64,000 nucleotides of DNA from Paraburkholderia haematera (GTDB lineage: Bacteria; Pseudomonadota; Gammaproteobacteria; Burkholderiales; Burkholderiaceae). Below, piece by piece: positions 8,930 through 16,832 of this stretch. A program made the translations under genes and the position numbers. The notes beneath the pieces are model-generated. The model was not told where the DNA came from. It saw nothing but the letters and a program-made list of their open reading frames with translations, and ran no database searches. How positions within the stretch are numbered: the first letter of the stretch is position 1; each line of letters starts with the position of its first letter. Location of the stretch: assembly GCF_905220975.1 (NCBI RefSeq), contig NZ_CAJNBK010000023.1, forward strand, positions 39,471 to 103,470, read 5' to 3'.

Positions 8930-8935
8930 TATAAT
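8930..8935 (+). promoter_or_regulatory. Candidate -10 box upstream of the small lipoprotein gene
   Basis: TATAAT occurs 88 bp before the lipoprotein ATG. The hexamer at the expected -35 spacing (TGTAAG at 8907-8912) is a poor match, so this is a position-based guess only. Confidence 0.35.
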
Positions 8936-9023
8936 GGCGGTTGATCCACGGCCCGGTGCCGCGCAGGCATGCCCCATGCGGGCGTGGCGCGAACCGTCGG
9001 TCGAATGAAACGCCAGGAGAAAT

Positions 9024-9356
9024 ATGAAGAAGTTTGCCGTAGTCCTGTCAGTTCCCCTGCTTCTCAGCGCTTGCGCGTATTTCCAGAAGAATCCGGATGC
9101 CGGCGAGCCCGTCACGGACACCACCACGCAGCGCTCGGTCAACGACGTGGTCGCCTGCCTGACGCAAGTGGCGACCAGCCACAACGCCGCGTTCAAGTCG
9201 ACCGAAATCCCGCAAGGCCAGATGCTCGACTTCGGCGATTCGAATATCGTCAAGGTGCGCAGCGACAACGGCCAGACGACTTATCGCTTCTACGCGGGCA
9301 AGCGCCACGTGGGCAATCTGTGGATTGAATCAGCGAGCAAAACTTGCGCGCCATAA
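9024..9356 (+). CDS. Small outer-membrane-type lipoprotein of unknown function
   Basis: A 110-residue protein with a lipoprotein signal MKKFAVVLSVPLLLSAC, where lipobox LSAC puts the modified Cys at residue 17. A mature region of about 90 residues follows, with no motif I recognise (TTQRSVNDVVACLTQVATSH). The start follows AGGAGA at 9014-9019. Residue 18 is Ala rather than Asp, so sorting to the outer membrane is expected. It stands alone between quiC and another small gene. Confidence 0.8.
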   Translation: MKKFAVVLSVPLLLSACAYFQKNPDAGEPVTDTTTQRSVNDVVACLTQVATSHNAAFKSTEIPQGQMLDFGDSNIVKVRSDNGQTTYRFYAGKRHVGNLWIESASKTCAP

Positions 9357-9444
9357 GGTAAACAAGGGTAACGATCGGGCAGATGTAAGGATCAGTAACT
9401 TGTTCCGACGCAATCATAGTGTCACGGTGTTACACGACAATGGT

Positions 9445-9465
9445 GTCTTAAGAATCGTTTAAGAC
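9445..9465. repeat. Inverted repeat, possible operator or hairpin
   Basis: GTCTTAA (9445-9451) and TTAAGAC (9459-9465) are perfect inverted arms around a 7-nt centre, 48 bp before the 9513 ATG. No T tract follows, so an operator is as likely as a terminator for the lipoprotein gene. Confidence 0.4.
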
Positions 9466-9512
9466 TTCATCCGCATGATCCGTTCGACACTATTCCGCAC
9501 AAGGTGCGCTCC

Positions 9513-9773
9513 ATGAACCAGCCTGACCACAACACGAACGACACGCCTGCACCGGCGAAGCGGCCCACCATTCTGCGCCGGCTGTTAAGCCATCACGAAC
9601 TGGCAACGCTGCTGCTGTTGCTGCACGCGCCGATCGACGCGTCCGCGAAACCCGAGATTCCCCAGCTTCACGAAGCCGGCTTGATCGAAACGATTTCTGG
9701 CGACGAAGGCACCTCGCATATCCGTCTGACGTCCGAAGGCAACGCAGTGCTGCGCGGACTTGGCGTGAAATAA
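9513..9773 (+). CDS. Small hypothetical protein, winged-helix-like
   Basis: Starting at ATG 9513 (a GTG lies 3 codons upstream) this is an 86-residue soluble protein. A Pro/Asn-rich head is followed by RRLLSHHELATLLLLLHAPID and a wing-like end, EAGLIETISGDEGTSHIRLTSEGNAVLRGLGVK. That arrangement (helices, then two strands ending in an xLTxEGxxxL segment) is typical of small winged-helix domains such as those in MarR-like proteins. No specific family was recognised and DNA binding is inferred. Confidence 0.65.
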   Translation: MNQPDHNTNDTPAPAKRPTILRRLLSHHELATLLLLLHAPIDASAKPEIPQLHEAGLIETISGDEGTSHIRLTSEGNAVLRGLGVK

Positions 9774-9792
9774 GGCGCGCTTTACATTTTAG

Positions 9793-10122
9793 TTACGCCT
9801 GCCATACACCGTACCCCGCTTCTCGCAGTCCAATCGCCAATTCCACTTCCATATCCTGTGCCCCGCGGTAAGGCATTGGATTGAACACTTCATACAGTTC
9901 GGGCAAGAGGCGCAAGCCGTAGTCGCGCACATAGCGATTTGCCTGAATCCCGGCCTTGTGCCGGTCGAATCTCAGATCCGGGTCCAACCCCGTCATTCCC
10001 ACGTACACGCACGGCTTGTCGAACCGGTAGTCCGGATTCGCGCGGCGAAAGCGCGCCTCGTTCCAGACCGTGTCGTCCAACGCGACGACGTAGACGTAGT
10101 AGTGATGCCTGCGACGAACCAT
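9793..10122 (-). CDS. Small GIY-YIG nuclease-like protein
   Basis: A 109-residue protein. The N-terminal strand HHYYVYVVAL and CVYVGMTGLDPDLRFDRHKAG resemble the GIY-YIG core (Y-V-Y, then YVGMT, then R-F-x-x-H-K). EVELAIGLREAGYGVWQA at the C-terminus would supply the helix with the metal-binding Glu. The family acts on DNA as endonucleases, but the role here is unknown. It starts 12 bp after the AraC regulator stop on the same strand, so the two may be co-transcribed. Confidence 0.6.
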   Translation of the reverse strand: MVRRRHHYYVYVVALDDTVWNEARFRRANPDYRFDKPCVYVGMTGLDPDLRFDRHKAGIQANRYVRDYGLRLLPELYEVFNPMPYRGAQDMEVELAIGLREAGYGVWQA

Positions 10123-10134
10123 AGGTGCGACGGC

Positions 10135-10902
10135 TCAACTGCGCGAGGTTCCGTGCAGCAGCATCCGGTACTCGGTCGGCGTGACGCCGACGGTCGCCTT
10201 GAATTGGCGCGTAAAGGCGCTGTGGTCGGTGTAGCCGCAAAGTGCGGCGACGTCGGTGACCTTGTCGTGCGAAACCAGCAGCGCGGTAGCGGCGTCCAGC
10301 CGTGTTTTCAGCAACACCTGGCGCGGCGTCAAATGGAACACTTTGTGAAAGTAGCGCTCCAGTTGCGCCACCGACATATCCGCCATTGCAGCAAGCTGTT
10401 TCAGGTTTAACGGCTGCACGTAGTTTTCCTGGATGGACTGCACCACCGCGGCGAGCCGGCCGTAAGCGGGATGATTGCTTTCGTCCGCTTTCAGGTCGCG
10501 CGAGATGCCGGCGAGGCCGACCACCTTGCCCGCAGGATCGCGCAACGGCTGCTTGCAGGTCAGGCACCAGCCCGGCTGGCGGCCGGGATACAGGTGCAGT
10601 TCCAGTTGATCGATCATCTGGCTGCCGGCGCTGATGATCGCTTTGTCCTGTGCGGTGTAGATGCGGCCGAAACGGCGCGGGAAGACGTCTTCGGCGGTCT
10701 TGCCGAGCAAAGCGGCCTTTTCCTTGAAACCGCAACGCGAAGCCAGCGTGCGATTGACCAGCGCATAGCGAGCGTGCGCGTCCTTGACGAAGAACACGAC
10801 GTCCGGCATCGCGTCGAACACGGGCTCGAGCAAAGTGAAATGCGACAGCATGCCGGACAGCGTTGCGTCGTCCGGTTCGAGCAGATGAGCCTGCGTGTTC
10901 AT
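10135..10902 (-). CDS. AraC-family regulator with N-terminal PAS domain, likely of hydroxyproline catabolism
   Basis: From ATG 10902 the protein has 255 residues. Residues about 15-130 are PAS-like (FDAMPDVVFFVKDAHARYALVNRTLASRCGF). Residues about 155-250 are the double helix-turn-helix AraC domain (LNLKQLAAMADMSVAQLERYFHKVF, VAALCGYTDHSAFTRQFKATVGVTPTEYR). The PAS-AraC architecture and its place beside D-hydroxyproline dehydrogenase genes match regulators of hydroxyproline operons such as LhpR. Its targets may be the repeated motif at 14896-15261. That assignment is by context. Confidence 0.85.
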   Translation of the reverse strand: MNTQAHLLEPDDATLSGMLSHFTLLEPVFDAMPDVVFFVKDAHARYALVNRTLASRCGFKEKAALLGKTAEDVFPRRFGRIYTAQDKAIISAGSQMIDQLELHLYPGRQPGWCLTCKQPLRDPAGKVVGLAGISRDLKADESNHPAYGRLAAVVQSIQENYVQPLNLKQLAAMADMSVAQLERYFHKVFHLTPRQVLLKTRLDAATALLVSHDKVTDVAALCGYTDHSAFTRQFKATVGVTPTEYRMLLHGTSRS

Positions 10903-11004
10903 CGTGCGGGTTCCGTGGTCGGTGCGGTTATTGATGCGATTGCCTGTGTATCCGTCGAAGCATTGGCTGAAGCACTCGCCGGGCTGCATACGGCGTGTGC
11001 GCGT

Positions 11005-11052
11005 GCCTTCAACCGTGCGTTCGCCGATGCCTTCGCCGACGCGTTCGTTCGC
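11005..11052 (+). repeat. Four imperfect 12-bp tandem repeats
   Basis: Units GCCTTCAACCGT, GCGTTCGCCGAT, GCCTTCGCCGAC and GCGTTCGTTCGC lie end to end in the 235-bp gap between the AraC gene and the dehydrogenase operon. No gene is supported here. The array lies upstream of the AraC start and may be a regulatory or slippage-prone tract. Confidence 0.5.
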
Positions 11053-11137
11053 GCAATTGGGCGGTTAGCGTGTGCGATCGATTATAGGGCCGCGTTGCCA
11101 TCGACACTATCCAGCAAGGGGCAGGAGGATACCGGTG

Positions 11138-12478
11138 TCATTCAGCCGGCGGCGGCTCCTCGCTTGCCGCCATCAATGTGCCGATTTGCGCGGGACTGAA
11201 CGGCGGGCGCGGAGCGGTGGCTTGCCAGCCGAAATACAGCCCGGCCGCGGCGCCGCAGATTCGTCCCTGGCATGCGCCCATCCCGCAGCGGGTGTGCAGC
11301 TTGGCCTCGCGCCAATCCGGATAGACGCGCACCTCGCCGAGACTGACGTCTTCGCACCGGCAGAGCAGCGTGGCGTCGCCGGGCGGCGTGCGCGCGGCAG
11401 CTTGCAGGGCGAAGGCCGTTTCGACGCGTCTCGCGAAACGCCGCCATCGGGCTCGTTGCACAACCAGCGCATCGCGGTTTGCATAGGTGCCGCTCGCCGA
11501 AGCCCCGCTTGGCGAGGCGCTGCCCGCGGAGGTTCCGCTCGCCATGGCGACGCTTGCCGCGAGACCCGCGATCTCGCCTTCCACGCCAGCCAGCTCCGCG
11601 CCGCCGACGCCCGTGCATTCGCCTGCCGCCAGCACGCCGTCCACCGAAGTCCGCTGCTCGCTGTCGACAACGATCTCCCCCGCTTCGCCGATCGCACAGC
11701 CGAGCGCTTGCGCAAGCGTGATGTTCGGTACAAGCCCATAGCCGCACGCAATGCGGTCGCAATCGAGCGTCAGGTCCCGCTGGCCGCGCCGGATCGTCAC
11801 GCGCTCGACGCGCCCCTCGCCAATCGCTTGCCGCACGATGCTTCCGGTCAAGTAACGCACGCCCGCGAAGCCGCGTGTCATGGCAACGGCTTGCCACAAC
11901 TTCGCCTTCTCGCCCAGCAGAGAGATGCCGAAGCGCGCAACCTCGAGTGCCGACGCCTGCTCCACTACCGCAACGACTTTCGCACCGGCAGCACGCGCCG
12001 TAGCGAGTGCGGCGATCAGCAAAGGGCCGCTGCCTGCAATCACGATCCGTTCGCCGCGCACCGGCATGCCGCCTTTGATGAGTGCCTGCAGCGCGCCGGC
12101 ACCGGTCACGCCGGGCAGCGTCCAACCGGCGAATGGCAATAGCCGCTCTCGCGCACCGGTCGCGAGGATCAATCGATCGTAGCTGATCGATACGCCACCC
12201 TGCTCAGCCGACTCAAGCAGCAAACCGCGCGAACCCAAAGGCGCGATCACGCGGGTCGACGCGAACCACGTGACATGGGTCCGCATGCTTACAGCGTCGA
12301 GCAGTGCGTGGAGCTGAGCTTGCGGCGGATGGCCGGGACCCTGTCGCCAGATTTGGCCACCGGCACGCGGATTGTCGTCGAGCAGTGCGACTGTGGCGCC
12401 CTCGCGCGCTGCGGCCTGCGCGGCATTCAACCCGGCCGGACCGGCGCCCACGACCACGATGTCGAAGTGCTGCTTCAT
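11138..12478 (-). CDS. D-hydroxyproline dehydrogenase, FAD/NAD(P)-binding subunit with BFD [2Fe-2S] domain
   Basis: A 446-residue protein from ATG 12478, which overlaps the upstream 2Fe-2S gene by 4 bp. The N-terminal FAD motif is FDIVVVGAGPAGLNAAQAA (residues about 5-23). A second Rossmann motif (RIVIAGSGPLLIAALATA) lies mid-protein. The C-terminus has a BFD-like cluster site: CRCEDV and later CGMGACQGRICG. It is HcnB-like. HcnABC-type cyanide synthases share this three-subunit design, but the flanking epimerase and deaminase genes point to D-hydroxyproline dehydrogenase. A long Ala/Ser/Gly-rich linker is present (GTSAGSASPSGASASGTY). Confidence 0.85.
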   Translation of the reverse strand: MKQHFDIVVVGAGPAGLNAAQAAAREGATVALLDDNPRAGGQIWRQGPGHPPQAQLHALLDAVSMRTHVTWFASTRVIAPLGSRGLLLESAEQGGVSISYDRLILATGARERLLPFAGWTLPGVTGAGALQALIKGGMPVRGERIVIAGSGPLLIAALATARAAGAKVVAVVEQASALEVARFGISLLGEKAKLWQAVAMTRGFAGVRYLTGSIVRQAIGEGRVERVTIRRGQRDLTLDCDRIACGYGLVPNITLAQALGCAIGEAGEIVVDSEQRTSVDGVLAAGECTGVGGAELAGVEGEIAGLAASVAMASGTSAGSASPSGASASGTYANRDALVVQRARWRRFARRVETAFALQAAARTPPGDATLLCRCEDVSLGEVRVYPDWREAKLHTRCGMGACQGRICGAAAGLYFGWQATAPRPPFSPAQIGTLMAASEEPPPAE

Positions 12479-12774
12479 CTCACGCCCACGGTGGTGGCGT
12501 CGGCAGCGGCAGCAGCAGCAGCAGTGCAAACCACCTGCCCTTCGCGGCAAAGCGTCTGGCAGGCCAACACATGCGCCCGGCCGTCGATCGTGACGCGGCA
12601 CTCCTGGCACACACCCATCCCGCAGAGCACTGCGCGAGCCTCGCCGCTCACCGACCTCCGTGTGCCGCCCGCGCCCGCCATGACGAGCGCCGCGGCCACG
12701 GTCGTACCCGCTTCGACCGTGACGCTTCTACCATCGATCACCAGGTGGAAACGCGTTGTACTGGCGTTACTCAT
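12475..12774 (-). CDS. D-hydroxyproline dehydrogenase, small [2Fe-2S] subunit
   Basis: A 99-residue ferredoxin-like protein from ATG 12774, overlapping the preceding gene by 8 bp and the next by 4 bp. The cluster ligands appear as CGMGVCQEC and a later CQTLC, the plant-type 2Fe-2S pattern seen in HcnA-like subunits. The C-terminus carries a poly-alanine stretch (TAAAAAAADATT). It should pass electrons between the two flavin subunits of the dehydrogenase. Confidence 0.87.
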   Translation of the reverse strand: MSNASTTRFHLVIDGRSVTVEAGTTVAAALVMAGAGGTRRSVSGEARAVLCGMGVCQECRVTIDGRAHVLACQTLCREGQVVCTAAAAAAADATTVGVR

Positions 12775-13894
12775 GAGCCACCTTTTGCGCAAAACGGACC
12801 GGCAAGTACGGTTCGACAGGAATCGGTGCCGCATTCCCGGTGATATGCGCGGCGAGCAACTTTGCGCTTGCCAGCGAGGTCGTCACGCCAAGACCTTCGT
12901 GCCCGACAGCGAGCCACACGCCCGGTGCAAATTCGCCGGCCGGACCGATCAACGGCAATCCGTCAGGCGACGCCGCACGAAAGCCGGTCCACGCGCGAAT
13001 GCCATTGAGTGTCGGCAGGACGGGCAGATACTGCGCGGCGCGGCGCAGCATCCGGGCAAGCACCGGCATGTCGACGGCGGGATCGGTGGTATCGAACTGG
13101 CGCGACGAGCCGATCAGCAACTGGCCCGTGGGCCGCGGCTGCGCATTGAATGCCACCGAGGTGCCGGCCGCATGATGCGCGCTCTTGATGTAGCCGAGTT
13201 CGAGCAGTTGATGGCGAATGAGGTCGGGGTAACGGTCGGTGATCAGCAGATGGCCTTTCTTCGGCTGCAAGGGCAGCGACCCCAGCAGTTGTTGAGCGCC
13301 CAGTCCATTGGCAACGATCACATGTGCGGCGCCGATGCGTTCGCCGTTGGCCAGCGTCACGCCGCCAGCACCGATTGCGACAACCCGGGTGCCAGGCCGC
13401 ACACGGATATTCTCGACTCCTGAGGATTGCGTCAGCAGCCACTCTGCAACGGTGGGCGCATACACGATGCTGTCGTGCTCGATCCGCAAACCACCCGCCA
13501 TCGTCTGCGACAGCGCCGGTTCACACGCCCGCAGCTCGGATGCGTCGAGCAGCTGCGCAGAGACGCCCTGTGCCTCGAACGCGGCATGCATGGCGCGGGC
13601 TGCTTGCCATTCCTCCTCGTCGGCGGCGACCCATAAAGTGCCGCAACGCGCGAACGCGTCACGCGCACGCAGCTGCGGCGCGAGCGCCAGCCACAAGTCG
13701 CGCGAATAACGGCTCAACGTGAATTCCGCGGGCGAGTCGTTCATCACGACGATATGGCCCATGCCCGCCGCCGTCGCGCCGCCCCCGATGCCCTGTGCGT
13801 CGAGTACTTCGACCCGCATGCCGAGTCCGGCCAGCTCCGCAGCGCAAGCCGCGCCGACAATGCCGGCCCCGACGATCAACGCGTCCGCCGTCAT
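12767..13894 (-). CDS. D-hydroxyproline dehydrogenase, FAD catalytic subunit (DAO family)
   Basis: A 375-residue DAO-fold flavoprotein from ATG 13894, overlapping the epimerase stop by 4 bp. The FAD motif is ADALIVGAGIVGAACAAELAGLG (residues about 3-24; GxGxxG). GGGATAAGMGHIVVMNDSPAEF follows the first strand pair, and a C-terminal LAVGHEGLGVTTSLASAKL closes the FAD site. HcnC and D-hydroxyproline or D-proline dehydrogenases share this fold. With the epimerase immediately upstream, the predicted reaction is oxidation of cis-4-hydroxy-D-proline to pyrroline-4-hydroxy-2-carboxylate. Confidence 0.88.
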   Translation of the reverse strand: MTADALIVGAGIVGAACAAELAGLGMRVEVLDAQGIGGGATAAGMGHIVVMNDSPAEFTLSRYSRDLWLALAPQLRARDAFARCGTLWVAADEEEWQAARAMHAAFEAQGVSAQLLDASELRACEPALSQTMAGGLRIEHDSIVYAPTVAEWLLTQSSGVENIRVRPGTRVVAIGAGGVTLANGERIGAAHVIVANGLGAQQLLGSLPLQPKKGHLLITDRYPDLIRHQLLELGYIKSAHHAAGTSVAFNAQPRPTGQLLIGSSRQFDTTDPAVDMPVLARMLRRAAQYLPVLPTLNGIRAWTGFRAASPDGLPLIGPAGEFAPGVWLAVGHEGLGVTTSLASAKLLAAHITGNAAPIPVEPYLPVRFAQKVAHE

Positions 13895-14838
13895 GCCGTG
13901 CGGATGCCCCACGCAAACGGGTCGCGCTCGTCGAAACACAAACGCCCTTCCGCCATGATGTGCGCATGGCCGGTGATGGTCGGAATCACCGAGACGCCGT
14001 CGCCGGCATGACGATAGCTCGCCTCGAATACGCTGCCGATAATGCTCTCCTGCCGCCACACCGCGCCTTCGGAAAGCTTGCCGTCGGCGGCGAGGCAGGC
14101 GATCTTCGCGCTCGTGCCCGTACCGCATGGCGAGCGGTCGTACGCGTTGCCTGGACAAAGGACGAAGCTGCGACTGTCGATGCCATCGCGCGAGCCGGGT
14201 CCAAAGAGTTCGATGTGGTCGATCAGGGCGCCGTCCGCGCCGGTAATGCGCTGTGCGATCAGCGCGTCGCGGATGGCCCCACTGAACTCGGTCAGCTCGG
14301 CGATACGCGATGCCTCCAGCGCTCGCCCGTGGTCGGCAACGAGAAAGAACCAGTTGCCGCCCCAGCCGATGTCACCACTCAACATGCCGTAGCCCGGCAC
14401 GTCCACCTGCACGCTTTGCCGGTAGCGATAAGCCGGCACGTTGCGCACGGCCACGCTGCCGTCCTCGTTGAGCGTCGCTTCGACGATGCCGACCGGCGTC
14501 TCGATCCGATGACGCCCCGGCCCGATCCGCCCCATGTGCGCGAGCGAGACGACGAGGCCGATCGTGCCGTGCCCGCACATGCCGAGATAGCCCACGTTGT
14601 TGAAGAAGATCACGCCGGCCGCGCACGCGGGGTCGTCGGGCTCGCACAGCAGCGCACCGACCACCACGTCCGAGCCGCGCGGTTCGGTGACGACGCCCGC
14701 GCGCCAGTCGTCGAAATGCGCGCGAAATACGTTCAGACGCTGCGCCAGCGTGCCGCCGCCAAGCGCCGGGCCACCCGACACCACCAGGCGGGTCGGTTCA
14801 CCGCCGGTGTGCGAGTCGATGATGTCTAGGGTTTTCAT
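13891..14838 (-). CDS. lhpA: 4-hydroxyproline 2-epimerase (proline racemase family)
   Basis: A 315-residue proline racemase-family protein from ATG 14838. Both catalytic cysteines are in place: Cys88 in GMCGHGTIG and Cys238 in DRSPCGTGTSAK. A Ser or Thr at the first position would instead suggest a 3-hydroxyproline dehydratase, so an epimerase/racemase is predicted. It converts trans-4-hydroxy-L-proline to cis-4-hydroxy-D-proline, the substrate of the dehydrogenase encoded downstream. It is the first gene of a tightly overlapping four-gene leftward operon. Confidence 0.92.
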   Translation of the reverse strand: MKTLDIIDSHTGGEPTRLVVSGGPALGGGTLAQRLNVFRAHFDDWRAGVVTEPRGSDVVVGALLCEPDDPACAAGVIFFNNVGYLGMCGHGTIGLVVSLAHMGRIGPGRHRIETPVGIVEATLNEDGSVAVRNVPAYRYRQSVQVDVPGYGMLSGDIGWGGNWFFLVADHGRALEASRIAELTEFSGAIRDALIAQRITGADGALIDHIELFGPGSRDGIDSRSFVLCPGNAYDRSPCGTGTSAKIACLAADGKLSEGAVWRQESIIGSVFEASYRHAGDGVSVIPTITGHAHIMAEGRLCFDERDPFAWGIRTA

Positions 14839-14895
14839 GATGCACATGGTAGGAATGACGGGCGCCGGGGTCTTGGTGTGCTTAAGCGTGGATTG

Positions 14896-14912
14896 TGACG
14901 ATTTCAGCATAG
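14896..14912. promoter_or_regulatory. Hydroxyproline promoter motif, copy 1
   Basis: TGACGATTTCAGCATAG, 58 bp before the epimerase start. Its exact reverse complement occurs at 15095-15111 and a 13-bp match at 15249-15261. On the strand of the epimerase operon it reads CTATGCTGAAATCGTCA, the same orientation relative to its gene as copy 2. It is a probable shared regulator site, possibly including a -10 (TATGCT). Confidence 0.7.
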
Positions 14913-15094
14913 CCTTTGCGCCCGTGCACTCACCCTTCCATCTTTGGGAACGGGCGAAATCCACGGCTGAACAACACCCGGCAAGCGGACTCAAAAACTT
15001 ATGCGAGGTCCTGTCCAAGCGACTTCGACGCACTTTGCGTGCTGTCCCGAAATAGTCGATCTGCTTGCTCTTGCAAGGCTTACAGGCACAACCA

Positions 15095-15111
15095 CTATGC
15101 TGAAATCGTCA
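15095..15111. promoter_or_regulatory. Hydroxyproline promoter motif, copy 2
   Basis: CTATGCTGAAATCGTCA, 84 bp before the GTG start of the deaminase gene and the perfect inverse of copy 1. The rest of the 356-bp divergent gap (14839-15194) holds no gene. Confidence 0.7.
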
Positions 15112-15194
15112 TCCGTCACGCGTGAATCACGCAAGACGGCGGCATTTTCCCTGCTTACACTGCGCTTCGACTCAACACACTCAGGAGAGCAGTC

Positions 15195-16100
15195 GTGGCG
15201 CATATCTGGGAAGGCGTTTGGCCCGCGGTGACCACCAAGTTTCACGCGGATTTCAGCATAGATCGCGAATGGACCGGCAAGAATATCGAGGCACAGATCG
15301 AAGCGGGTGCGGATGGCATCATCGTCTGTGGATCACTCGGCGAAGCATCGACGCTCTCGCTGGATGAGAAGCTGCAAGTACTCGACATCGCGGTCGATGC
15401 CTCGCGCGGCCGTGTGCCGGTTTTGCTGACGATCGCCGAGAACAGCACGCTCGACGCCTGCCGCCAGGCCGAAGCCGGCAGCCGGCGCGGTGCGGCCGGT
15501 TTCATGGTGCTGCCCGGGCTGCGCTATCTGTCCGACCGGCGCGAGACGCTGCACCACTTTCGCAGCGTCGCCGATGCAAGCGCGCTGCCGTTGATGATCT
15601 ACAACAATCCGCTTGCCTATGGCGTCGACATGACGCCCGAGATGTTCGCGGAAATCGCCGACGAAAAGAAGATCGTCGCGATCAAGGAATCATGCGGCGA
15701 TGTACGGCGCGTGACCGATCTGATCAACGTGGTCGGCGATCGCTTCGCGATCCTGTGCGGCGTCGACAACCTTGCGATGGAAGCGATATTGATGGGCGCA
15801 CATGGCTGGGTGGCCGGTCTCGTGTGCGCGTTTCCGCGCGAGACGGTTGTGATTTACAAGTTGCTGAAGGCGGGCCGTCTTGAAGAAGCGCGCGCGATCT
15901 ATCGCTGGTTCGCGCCCCTGCTCGCGCTCGACGTCTCGTCGAAACTGGTGCAGAACATCAAGCTGGCCGAGACCATCGTCGGGCTTGGCACGGAGCCGGT
16001 CCGGCCGCCGCGCCTGCCGTTGGCCGGAGACGAACGCAAGGACGTTGAAGCGTTGATCCGCCGGTCGATCGAAATCCGACCGGCGCTGCCGCAGGTTTGA
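15195..16100 (+). CDS. DHDPS-family deaminase, probably 1-pyrroline-4-hydroxy-2-carboxylate deaminase
   Basis: A 301-residue TIM-barrel protein starting at GTG 15195 after CAGGAGAG. The Schiff-base lysine is Lys164 in IVAIKESCGD. The family Tyr is Tyr136 in MIYNNP, and the GSLGEASTLSLDEK loop matches DapA-type enzymes. Divergent from the epimerase/dehydrogenase operon, it fits the third step of hydroxyproline catabolism, removing ammonia and water to give alpha-ketoglutarate semialdehyde. The following semialdehyde dehydrogenase is not in the window. Residues 19-23 (DFSID) are encoded by the third copy of the promoter motif. Confidence 0.87.
   Translation: MAHIWEGVWPAVTTKFHADFSIDREWTGKNIEAQIEAGADGIIVCGSLGEASTLSLDEKLQVLDIAVDASRGRVPVLLTIAENSTLDACRQAEAGSRRGAAGFMVLPGLRYLSDRRETLHHFRSVADASALPLMIYNNPLAYGVDMTPEMFAEIADEKKIVAIKESCGDVRRVTDLINVVGDRFAILCGVDNLAMEAILMGAHGWVAGLVCAFPRETVVIYKLLKAGRLEEARAIYRWFAPLLALDVSSKLVQNIKLAETIVGLGTEPVRPPRLPLAGDERKDVEALIRRSIEIRPALPQV
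15249..15261. promoter_or_regulatory. Hydroxyproline promoter motif, partial copy 3 inside the deaminase CDS
   Basis: GATTTCAGCATAG is identical to 13 of the 17 bases of copy 1 and in the same orientation. It is complementary to 15095-15107 in copy 2, so a transcript covering both could pair across the deaminase start region. A looping operator is equally possible. Confidence 0.55.
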
Positions 16101-16112
16101 GTTGCGGCAGGT

Positions 16113-16832
16113 TCAGGCTGCCTGCTTCTCCGCGTCCGTTTCGGCCTGGCGCAGATGCAGCAGCCGATAACCGCTCTTGTAAACGGGTTGAAGCCGGAAG
16201 TCGTTTTGCGGCTCGATCTCGAGCAGCAAGCGCAGGCGCGACACGTGACTGTCGATCGTGCGGGTGAACTCGCGGAACTCACGGCCCCACACCATCGCGA
16301 AGATATGGTCGCGCGACATCACGCGGCCAATATTGGAAAAGAACAGCGACGCCAGCCGGTACTGCGTGCCCGATAGCTGCACCGGCTGGCCGCGCAGCAT
16401 CACGAGCTGGCGATGCGTATCGAAATGGTAGGGGCCGACATCGAAGCTCGCGGCGCTGAAACGGTCCGGATAGGCACGGCGCAGCAACGCCGCAACACGC
16501 TCGCGGAACTCGCCCGGGCGCAGCGGCAGTGCGACATAGTCGTCGGCCCCGCTGGCAAAGGCGCGCACCACGCTGTCCTCCGACATCTCCGCCGAGGCGA
16601 ACAGGACCGGCAGGCGGTCGCCGCCGACCGCGCGCACTGAGCGAAGGACTTCGGCGCCGGACAGGCGCGTGCCTTGCCAGTCGAGCACCAGCATATCCAC
16701 GGTGGAACGGGCGAGCGCTTTCGACATGCTCAGACCGTCGTCGTAGGCCATACAGGTATGACTGGCGCTCATAAGGACTTTTTCGATCGACTGACGCATG
16801 ACGGGGTCACGCTGAAGGATGGCAATACGCAT
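16113..16832 (-). CDS. Orphan OmpR-family response regulator with altered phosphorylation pocket
   Basis: A 239-residue protein from ATG 16832: receiver domain (1 to about 115) plus a winged-helix DNA-binding domain (about 135-225, VMSRDHIFAMVWGREF and RTIDSHVSRLRLLLE). The phospho-acceptor is Asp51 (DMLVLDWQG) and the switch residue Ser80. The acidic pair near the N-terminus is reduced (ILQRDP, Arg8-Asp9), and the invariant receiver Lys is Leu102 (DDYVALPLRPGEF). No histidine kinase is nearby. Control by ordinary phosphotransfer is therefore doubtful. It converges with the hydroxyproline deaminase gene. Confidence 0.88.
   Translation of the reverse strand: MRIAILQRDPVMRQSIEKVLMSASHTCMAYDDGLSMSKALARSTVDMLVLDWQGTRLSGAEVLRSVRAVGGDRLPVLFASAEMSEDSVVRAFASGADDYVALPLRPGEFRERVAALLRRAYPDRFSAASFDVGPYHFDTHRQLVMLRGQPVQLSGTQYRLASLFFSNIGRVMSRDHIFAMVWGREFREFTRTIDSHVSRLRLLLEIEPQNDFRLQPVYKSGYRLLHLRQAETDAEKQAA

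Noticed and set aside
12475..13894. Hydrogen cyanide synthase (hcnABC) as the identity of the three-subunit oxidoreductase
   Set aside because: The domain order matches, but the directly coupled 4-hydroxyproline epimerase and the divergent DHDPS-like deaminase make D-hydroxyproline dehydrogenase the better reading.
15083..15100. A possible sigma-54 site (GGCAC...TGC) before the hydroxyproline deaminase gene
   Set aside because: The GG and GC elements are separated by 12 bases rather than the required 10, so it does not fit.
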